Assembly: GCF_950295315.1 (NCBI RefSeq)
Contig: NC_080162.1
Span: 67,121,760 to 67,185,759 of the forward strand
Length of the DNA stretch: 64,000 nucleotides
From: Erinaceus europaeus
Lineage: Eukaryota > Chordata > Mammalia > Eulipotyphla > Erinaceidae
Direction of reading: 5' to 3'
Every line of letters begins with the position of its first letter. Positions within the stretch are counted from its first letter, which is position 1. The translations under genes and the position numbers were made by a program. This document shows, piece after piece, positions 57,038 to 64,000 of this stretch. The notes below the pieces were generated by a model, which had not been told where the DNA came from, ran no database searches, and saw only the letters and a list, made by a program, of their open reading frames with translations.

Positions 57038-57316
57038 GGGAGTCGGGCTGTAGCGCAGTGGGTTAAGCGCAGGTGGCGCAAAGCACAAGGATCAGCATAA
57101 GGATCCCAGTTCGAACCCCGGCTCCCCACCTGCAGGGGAGTCGCTTCACATGCGGTGAAGCAGGTCTGCAGGTGTCTATCTTTCTCTCCTCCTCTCTGTC
57201 TTCCCCTCCTCTCTCCATTTCTCTCTGTCCTATCCAACAAAGACAACAACAATAAAACGATAAGGGCAACAAAAGGGAATAAGTAAATAAAATTAAAAAA
57301 AAAAATTTTTTTAAAA
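57038..57316 (+). mobile_element. Young SINE-A with TSD
   Basis: AGAATATCTTGTTGC (57023-57037) and AGAGTATCTTGTTGC (57317-57331) flank it. Many CpGs survive ('gtcgggctgtagcgcag', 'aagcgcaggtggcgc', 'ggttcgaaccccgg' type B box), which suggests youth. Confidence 0.95.
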
Positions 57317-57446
57317 AGAGTATCTTGTTGCACCACAGTCAAACAGTTTCAGTTTTGAATGTGGACTTCAAAGTCTCTTCAAGCCATAAAGTATGATAGG
57401 AACAAAATACTCCCTGAAAGGTTGTTCAGTGGACTGTATCTCATTT

Positions 57447-57734
57447 TTTTTCTTAATGTTTTTATTTATTCTCCCTTTTGTTGCCCTTGTCTTTTTTATT
57501 GTTGTTGTAGTTGTTGTTATTGATGTCGTCTTTGTTGGATAGAACAGAGAGAAATGGAGAGAGGAGGGGAAGACAGAGAGGGGGAGAGAAAGAGAGACAC
57601 CTGCAGACCTGCGTCACCACCCATGAAGCGACTCCCCTGCAGGTGGGGAGCTGGAGGCTCGAACTGGGATCCTTCTGTGTGTCCTTGCACTTTGCGCCAC
57701 TTGCGCTTATCCGGCTGCGCTACCGCCCGACTCC
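57447..57734 (-). mobile_element. Young SINE-A, minus, with TSD
   Basis: CTGTATCTCATTT (57434-57446) and CTGTATCTTATTT (57735-57747) flank it. Complete body, reversed B box 'ggctcgaac' and CpG-bearing head 'cggctgcgctaccgcccgac'. It faces the SINE at 57.04 kb. Confidence 0.95.
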
Positions 57735-57747
57735 CTGTATCTTATTT

Positions 57748-58219
57748 CAATCGTTTATTCAGTTATGCAGTGTTGCCTGTGTCAGAGTTTATTGTTTTCC
57801 TTTCTTTCTATACTTAGGTAACAATTGAGTTCCAACTATGGAAGTATCTAAAGTACTAATTGATACTGAGTATATTGCAACTGAGAGAGACCTGGTATAG
57901 CATAGTTTTTAAGTTTTGAAATATTCTCAAGTTTTTCTTAGGTGTGCAAATCAATATAGTTCAAAGCAGGATTGTGATTAGCAGAAATTGTACCTGTTTG
58001 ACATCTCCAATTATCAATTGTGCTCAAGCAGATATCAGAAAAAATATTTTTTAAAAAGAAACTAAAAGATAAATTGGTCTGATTTGTGTTATGGTAACAT
58101 GATTTGTATGTCTCTTTCTTTGTTTCATTATTTGTACCTGTATTGTACAGTATCCTGTCATGTTTATATCCCATCACATTACAAATCATATATATCAAGA
58201 GTTTGTCATCCCTCCTGTA
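57748..58219. other. Unique DNA
   Basis: No feature recognised. Confidence 0.45.
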
Positions 58220-58325
58220 AGGGAAAGCTTCCGAAGTAGTGCTGAAGGTGTCGTTTTTCCTCTCTCCTTCCCTATCTCCTCCCCTCTCAATTTATCTCTA
58301 TGTCTAGTCAATAAATAAATAATTA
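58220..58325 (+). mobile_element. SINE-B 3' part, headless
   Basis: 'gggaaagcttccgaagtagtgc', 'cctctctccttccctatc' and 'gtctagtcaataaataaat' represent only the body end and tail. Confidence 0.75.
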
Positions 58326-58895
58326 TTGTCACAATGAATACTTAGAGTAACAAGTAGAACTTAGGAACTGTTTCTCAGAATAAAATTTTAGATGTAAATA
58401 TATTTACATATGTAATATGTCCACATATATAGTATATCCTGTCATGTGCACATATATGTAGATATGTGTTGTGTGTGAGGCATATCTATATTTAGATATA
58501 ATTAAAGTTTTAAAAAGACACTTAATGTACACTTAAAACTATACAATCATGATGAAGATATACACATATATATTACTAGATGTTATAACAAGGACATAGT
58601 AGTGCATCTAATCACTACCATAATTAATTAAGTTAGTGGTAAATATAAATTATAACAATAAATATCTATAGCAACTATAATGCAATCAAAGAATACCTGT
58701 GGTTCCAATTCATTAATACTAATATTTACTGCCATTACTTTTGGTTACTACATACAATTGCTTTGTATTCTGTAGAAAATAGTGAGCTGACCTACTATTC
58801 CGTCAGGAAATCATTAAAGTTATCTCTTCTATATGAGTAAGATACTGTAGATACTTGTTACTTTCTTTCCTAATTTTTCTCCTTATAGAAATGAA
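58326..58895. other. AT-rich unique DNA
   Basis: Nothing recognised. Confidence 0.45.
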
Positions 58896-58896
58896 T

Positions 58897-59152
58897 AAAG
58901 TGGGGCTGGGCACAAGGATACAGGTTTGAGCCCTTGCTCCTCACCCACAGAGAGGATGCTTCATGAATAGTGAAGCAGGTCTACAGGTGTTTTCTCTTTC
59001 TCTCCCTCTATCTTTCCCTATGCTCTAAATTTCTCTCTTGTCAAAACAAAATAGAGTGGAAAAAAAAAGAAAAAAAACATTGCTGCTAGGAGCAGTGGGT
59101 TTGTAGTCTTGGTACTGATCCCTAGCAATAAGCCTGGTAGCAATTTAAAAAA
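58897..59152 (+). mobile_element. Long-type SINE with shortened head
   Basis: 'gggctgggcacaaggatacagg' skips most of the head. The body 'gaagcaggtctacaggtg', pyrimidine block and 3' module 'ctaggagcagtgggtttgtag...aagcctggtagc' follow. Confidence 0.85.
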
Positions 59153-59485
59153 AAGTGAAGAGTAAAATATGACCAGTATTTGATTGTAATAAATACTAAT
59201 AGTGTTGATAGTATGTTTTTGAACTACTTCTTTGAAAAATCTAGAGAGAACTTTATTATCTATACCTTAGCTGATGAAATTCTAATAGTCTATGCATTAT
59301 TTTTGTTAAATTTATAATAAGAAGTGTTATCAGCAGAGATAATTAACTTTCTATATTTATGAAACTTATTAGGTTTCACTATTACTGGTATAGTTTATTG
59401 GCTATTGATCATATGTAAACATTACCTTTGGCACAGCAGCAACATAATATGCAGTTTCAGATTTAATTTTTCTACTCTTTGAGAT
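59153..59485. other. Unique DNA
   Basis: Nothing recognised. Confidence 0.4.
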
Positions 59486-59500
59486 AAAGAATTTGGTGGC

Positions 59501-59774
59501 GGGGCCAGGTGGTGGTGCACCTGGTTAAGCACACACAGTACAGTGCACAAGGACCCAGTTTCAAGCCCCTGGTCCCCACCTGTAGGGGGAAGCTTCACGA
59601 ATTGTGCAGCAGGCCTGCAGGTGTCTGTCACTCTTTCCTCTCTGTCTGGATTCTGGATGGTGAGGAAGTTAAGATCAATTTCTCCCCTCTCAATTTCTCT
59701 CTGTCTCTATCCAATAATAAAAAATAAATAGAAAAAATCTTTAAAAATAAAGAAAAGAAACAAACAAAGACATA
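59501..59774 (+). mobile_element. SINE-B with perfect TSD and a 32-base internal insertion
   Basis: AAAGAATTTGGTGGC is exact at 59486-59500 and 59775-59789. The pyrimidine block is interrupted at about 59646-59677 by non-SINE sequence that matches 56860-56891 at 31 of 32 positions. The rest of the element is typical. Confidence 0.95.
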
Positions 59775-59789
59775 AAAGAATTTGGTGGC

Positions 59790-60605
59790 ATAAATACATT
59801 GACTTTTCTTATTCACTTTTTCTCACAACCAAATTCTATTATCTTATTTCAGGCATTTTCAATGGCCATTTTAAAGGATCTTTGGACAGTCTCCTCTGTG
59901 AATATGTGATACGTACCTCTTTTGCCAAATATACAGATCAAATAAGTTGTTTGGTTTTCTCTATATTACATTATCCCCTAACTAATTCTGAAATGTCATT
60001 CCTGCAAGTTTGAACTGTTATAAAATTCTTGACCCCAAATACAGTGTTCTCTGGGTAATGAGAGGTATATATAAATGGATTTATGAAGTATTTTTTCTTT
60101 ATCATGTAATGTAGGCTCATATTACGATAAGATTAGGGGAAGTATGGCTATCAAACCATCTGAGAGAGAAAAGTGTAAATTTATAAGCTGATGTATTCTC
60201 ACTCTTGGAGCTCACTTATAAGTGAAGAAGGTTAGCTATATAGTTTTGATAATTAGCATTTTATAGCCTGGCACTGCTTCTCCTTAACTGGGTCCTGAGT
60301 AGTCCTGGGAGTTGATTCCTAAATTATGTCTTTATTCAAGAAAAAAGGGGGCAATTCTAGAATAATCTTCATTCACACTAAAAAATGTCTCAATATGCCC
60401 ATTTTATAAGTGAACTATAAACACTTTTCAGTTTAGACCATCTGCTCAATAAACTTAGAAGTGAGAGAGCCACTTCAGTATTTATATATTTGTTATCAAA
60501 CCACTGAGAAAATGTTTTGTATACACACTTAATGCAAATATTAGGGGAAAGTGCATAAGTATCTTCACAGATAGTACTACTACCATGACAAATTTAGTGA
60601 AGGAA
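59790..60605. other. Unique DNA
   Basis: No transposon or exon recognised. Confidence 0.5.
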
Positions 60606-60669
60606 ACTGTCGGCTGCGATGCTGAGGAGAGAGAGAGAGGAGATCCGGAGCAGAGAGGGAACACAATTC

Positions 60670-60675
60670 TTTATT
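60670..60675 (-). promoter_or_regulatory. AATAAA polyadenylation signal of the LTR
   Basis: AATAAA on the minus strand (TTTATT on plus), about 150 bases downstream of the TATA box and 60 before the LTR end. Confidence 0.65.
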
Positions 60676-60824
60676 CCCACAGACACCTCATATAGTTGGG
60701 TGACAGCGAAGTGGTTCGGGCCATGTGGAGCTAGCCAAAATGGCCGCCTCGCGCAGCAACATTCCCTGTGTCTAGTCACTGAAGTGAAAAGCGGGCAAGA
60801 GAGTGAGGGACGGAAAAAGAAGGA

Positions 60825-60869
60825 CTTTATAGGGCAAAAACTGTGAGTGATGAGCCAGGACTGGATTGG
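60825..60869 (-). promoter_or_regulatory. CCAAT and TATA boxes of the LTR
   Basis: Read on the minus strand, CCAAT lies at 60865-60869 and a CCTATAAAG-type TATA box at about 60824-60832, some 35 bases apart. This is the arrangement expected for a retroviral U3 promoter. Whether it is active is unknown. Confidence 0.65.
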
Positions 60870-61063
60870 TTGGGAAAGGCACTCTGAGAATGTCCCAACT
60901 CTCTAGGGAACTGGCAATAGCCTGAGAGGACAACATGGTGGAGCAGGTGCTCTGAGAGGAAACAAGACCTATAAGGATGAACTATTACAGCATAATCTAA
61001 TTTTGCATATCTTCAACAATAAGTTGTCTTTAAGGTGTCTTGACTAGTTTTATTTTAAATATT

Positions 61064-61331
61064 TATTTTATTTATTCCCTTTTGTTGCCCTTGTTGTTTT
61101 ATTGTTGTAGTTATTATTGTTGTTGTCGTTGTTGGATAGGACAGAGAGAAATGGAGAGAGGAGGGGAAGACAGAGAGGAGGAGAGAAAGATAGACACCTG
61201 CAGACCTGCTTCACCACCTGTGAAGCGACTCCCCTGCAGATGTGGAGCCGGGGTTCGAACCGGGATCCTTATGCCGATCCTTGTGCTTTGTGCCACCTGC
61301 GCTTAACCCGCTGCGCTACAGCCTGACTCCC
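61064..61331 (-). mobile_element. Young SINE-A, minus
   Basis: 'ttcccttttgttgcccttg' tail, 'taggacagagagaaatggag', complete body, reversed B box 'ggttcgaaccggg' and head 'aacccgctgcgctacagcc'. CpGs are preserved. Confidence 0.94.
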
Positions 61332-61875
61332 TGATTTTAATTTTTATTAGTAGTTTTAAAACGGTTTACAAGATTATGAATTTACACGGGTATATTTGCA
61401 TATCACATTCACCAGTAAAGTTCCTTGGCCCAGTCCCCTCCCCATGATGAACACTTTAATTCACACAGAGTCTTAGAGACAGTTTAGCTACTTTTTTCTT
61501 TTCTTTTCTACAAAGTTATGTGTTTTAATTCTTCTTTTTGATATATGAGTGAACCATCCAGTAATTGTTTACCTCCTTAATTACTTTACTAAACATATTA
61601 CAATATCATCTTTTTTGTTGTTTAGTAGTATTCCATTGGGGATATATTCTATATTGTTCATTCAGTCCTCTGTCAAGGAACATTTTATTGCTTCCACGTC
61701 TAGGCTCTTCAAATAATGCAGCTACGAATATATGGGTTCATATGTCCCTTCAAACGAGTGTTTACATATCCTTTAGATATATGCCTTAGTGTAGTATTTC
61801 TGGTTCATGAGGTATTTCCATTTTCATTTGTTTAAAGAATCTCCAGAACTATCTTCTGATGGAAGAAGGTGCAAT
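61332..61875 (-). mobile_element. L1 ORF2 C-terminus and 3' UTR, minus
   Basis: 'ggtttacaagattatgaatt', 'cacattcaccagtaaagttcc', 'gtagtattccattggggata', 'aaataatgcagctacgaata' and 'gtgtagtatttctgg' are antisense L1 landmarks. Diverged and frame-broken. Confidence 0.88.
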
Positions 61876-62285
61876 AAGCTATTATTGAAATAGGAAGAGA
61901 ACATTTGAGTGACAACTGACATTAAACCCAAGGCTTTTATATACTTTTTTCTAGAGGACGTAGTTCAGACATTATAAAATTATTAGCAGACCTGGAAATT
62001 TGTTTTCTAAGATATAACCCTGACATTTCTATGGAAAGAGCAAGGTTGTCAGTGGAAGGACTCAAGGCATGAATAAGCTTAATAAGTCACAGCTTTTGCA
62101 TTAGTGCTTGAAAGGCTGGAGATGTGCAGCATATCTCGCTTCATGCTTAAAGAGACCCTGTCAGAAATTTAAGTCCCCCTACCAATGAAGAAGTAGATAA
62201 GTGTCCTTGGTTTGTGTGTCTAAAAACCCATCCCCATGATCTGTTGTTTTGGAATTGAGAAAGAATTCTACTTGCAGGGCTGAGT
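61876..62285. other. Unique DNA
   Basis: Nothing recognised. Confidence 0.45.
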
Positions 62286-62300
62286 TGACACAATTTTTTT

Positions 62301-62645
62301 TACCCCCCCTTTTTTTATTGCCTCTAGGGTTATTGCTGGGGCTCAGTGCCTGCACTACGAATCCACTGCTCCTGGAGGTTATTTTTTCTGTTTTGTTGCC
62401 CTTGTTGACTTATTGTTATTGTTGTTGTTATTGCTGTCATTGTTGTTGGATAGGATAGAGAGAAATTGAGAGAGGATGAGAGGACAGAGAGGGGAAGAGA
62501 AAGATAGACACCTGCAGACCTGCTTCACTGCCTGTGAAATGACCCTCCTGCAGGTGGGGAGCCAGGTGCTGGAACCTGGATCGTTACGCTGTTCCTTGTG
62601 CTTTGCGCCATTTGTGCTTAACCCACTGTGCTACCTCCCAGCCTC
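62301..62645 (-). mobile_element. A-long SINE, minus, with TSD
   Basis: CACAATTTTTTT occurs at 62289-62300 and 62646-62657. 3' module 'gcctctagggttattgctgg...ccactgctcctggagg', then 'tgttgcccttgttgac', body and head 'cccactgtgctacctccc'. Confidence 0.92.
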
Positions 62646-62659
62646 CACAATTTTTTTTT

Positions 62660-62934
62660 CTTGCCACACTGAGTCTGAAAGTTCTAGCTGACCTATTCCA
62701 GCGGTGACACTCTGCTGAATCTCACCCATTATGCTCTACAATAATTGTGATTGCTTATTAACACTTTTTGCATATCATGAATTCTTATAAATTCCTACTA
62801 GTATCAGTTCAAATAAACCTTCTAACATCTATATGAAATAAGTACTGTTGATTTTTGAACAGTATGGAGCTTAGCAACACCAACCACCCATGCAGTTAGA
62901 AATCTAGGTCTAACGTGGGAATCCCCCAAAACTT
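62660..62934. other. Unique DNA, possible MIR scrap
   Basis: 62745-62850 ('attgcttattaacactttttgc', 'atatgaaataagtactgttg') is faintly MIR-like in reverse. Too weak to call. Confidence 0.3.
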
Positions 62935-62939
62935 AACTG

Positions 62940-63170
62940 TTCGGCTGTAGCAATAGCTCACCATGTGGAATGTATGCATTGCCATAAGCATTACCTGAGT
63001 GGTGCTATGTCAGTGAAGATAGCTTTGGTGCTATGCTGTCTGTGCTATCCGTCTATATTTTCATATCTGTCTGTTTGTCTCTGTCTCTCTCTTTCTCTAT
63101 GAAAAAAGTGACCTAGAGTAGTGAAATATCACGTGTGGGAAGCCTTAGTTTTTCACCAAAACAAAGCAAA
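62940..63170 (+). mobile_element. SINE-D, plus
   Basis: 'cggctgtagcaatagctcacc', 'tgcattgccataagcattacc', 'agctttggtgctatgctgtc', a C/T block and 'aaagtgacctagagtagtg' follow the family order. Confidence 0.68.
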
Positions 63171-63628
63171 ACAAAAACACTTAAAGAACTTATAGTTTGC
63201 TTTGATGAGGTGAACAAATAATATAAATCATTGATTATATGTATTGTCTATAGGTGATATAATAGTTCTTCTGCAGAGCAAGGGAAACATTGGCTATGTG
63301 CTCTTGAAGTGATTTTAAACCTATTATTGACTTCAAATAAAAGCTATTAGCTAGTCTAACAACAAGCAAGATTTACTTGGAAACAAAACAATGAAGAGAG
63401 AGAGCATCGTTAAGAGCTTGTATTCATGGTAAAATTCAAGTGCCCTTCCTCAAAGCCAATACTAATGACCCTACAAATAACCTCTGGAGAAACTCCCCAT
63501 CAGTCCTACTGAAGACGGAATTAACATATTTTCTAGTGAGAGCTATGAAGCATTGGGACCCTGTGCTCTCCTGATTTACCTATACCTTGGGCACACATTC
63601 AAGCCTCCTAAGTTCATTTGAATTGTTC
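63171..63628. other. Unique DNA
   Basis: No feature recognised. Confidence 0.45.
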
Positions 63629-63631
63629 TGG

Positions 63632-63750
63632 GGGGGGGGCAAATAGCATAATGGTTATGCAAAGAGACTTCCAGGCTCTGGAAGCCTCCCCCCCCAACCC
63701 CACCACCATATGTAAGTGCTGAGCAGTGCTATGATTAAAACAAAAAATTG
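63632..63750 (+). mobile_element. SINE-C, plus
   Basis: 'gcaaatagcataatggttatg', 'caaagagacttccaggctctgg', 'caccaccatatgtaagtgctgagcagtgc'. A G run precedes it and a C run interrupts it. Confidence 0.8.
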
Positions 63751-63763
63751 TCACACCCCACAT

Positions 63764-64000
63764 GGGGGCCAGGTGGTGGCTCACCTGGTTAAAGGTGGTG
63801 TCTCACCTGGTTGAGTGCATATGTTACAATCCACAAGGAGCCAGGTTCAAGCCCGCAGTCCCTACCTGCAGGGGGAAAGCTTCACGAGTGATGAAACAGG
63901 GCTGCAGGTGTCTCCCTGTCTCTTTCCCTCTCTATCTCCTTGTTCCCCCTTGATTTCTGACTGTCTCTATCCAATAAATAAAAATAAAAGATTAAAAATA
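63764..64000 (+). mobile_element. SINE-B with duplicated head, reaching the window end
   Basis: The head 'ggtggtggctcacctggtt' is followed at once by a second 'ggtggtgtctcacctggtt' before the normal body. The element runs through the pyrimidine block and 'tatccaataaataaa' to the last base. Confidence 0.9.

Larger units (their letters stand above)
60608..60989 (-). mobile_element. Probable solo LTR of an endogenous retrovirus, minus
   Basis: On the minus strand it starts TGTAATAG, ends GCCGACA (TG...CA), and carries, in order, CCAAT, TATAAA and AATAAA. It is CpG-richer than its surroundings ('gccgcctcgcgcagc'). About 382 bases. No internal retroviral coding sequence lies on either side, hence solo. 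I see no convincing flanking duplication, so the exact ends are provisional. Confidence 0.75.

Noticed and set aside
60608..60989. CpG-island promoter of a cellular gene
   Set aside because: The CpG-richer block has TG...CA ends and U3-R-U5 style signal order, which fits an LTR better; no exon follows.

Overview
This window looks like mammalian nuclear DNA with no identifiable gene. There is no long open reading frame, no recognisable exon and no operon structure. The DNA is AT-rich and densely seeded with retrotransposons and microsatellites. The best species-level clue is the dominant SINE: a tRNA-like head with a B-box-type GGTTCGA motif, a body reading 'ccccacctgcaggggagtc...cttcac...gtgaagcaggtctgcaggtgtct', a pyrimidine block and an AACAA/AATAA-rich tail. 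I recognise it as the ERI-type SINE of hedgehogs (Erinaceidae). A hedgehog or close relative is therefore the likely source; this is recognition from memory, not a database result.

Shorthand used below. SINE-A is the young CpG-containing tRNA-like family ('gggagtcgggcggtagc' head). A-long is SINE-A plus a 3' module ('gcctccaggagcagtggatt...ctggaggcaaaa'). SINE-B is the 'ggccaggtggtggcgcacctggtt' family. SINE-C is the 'ggttatgcaaagagact' family. SINE-D and SINE-E are older tRNA-like families. 'L1 3' end' is a 5'-truncated LINE-1 tail with the motifs 'ccagagggatagagaatggg' and 'ggagttgtacccctc' before an A-rich tail.

Layout. 0-9.8 kb: one MIR, one MaLR-type LTR, SINEs, and four L1 3' ends, two of them with clear target-site duplications (TSDs). 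10-20 kb: SINE clusters, a 1.6-kb old L1 tail (14.4-16.0), and an L1 with a foldback inverted duplication (19.4-19.55). 20-26.3 kb: L1 tails, an LTR-like block containing a SINE head (21.0-21.65), a long polypyrimidine tract, a second rearranged L1, and an old L1 split by a SINE. 26.3-29.7 kb: the longest repeat-poor stretch, including a candidate conserved non-coding element. 30-45 kb: SINEs, an AT palindrome and an MLT1 LTR. 45-56 kb: mostly unique DNA, a nested SINE pair (52.7-53.3) and an L1 tail. 56-64 kb: SINEs, a probable solo ERV LTR with CCAAT, TATA and AATAAA signals (60.6-61.0), and more L1.

Adding my own intervals, transposon-derived DNA comes to roughly 24 kb, somewhat over a third. 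No genes work together here. The short ORFs I checked lie in repeats or in unique DNA without recognisable domains. The window is best read as intergenic or intronic. I did not find a new biological system; the more unusual items are rearrangement and insertion structures and a few repeat-free candidate regulatory stretches.
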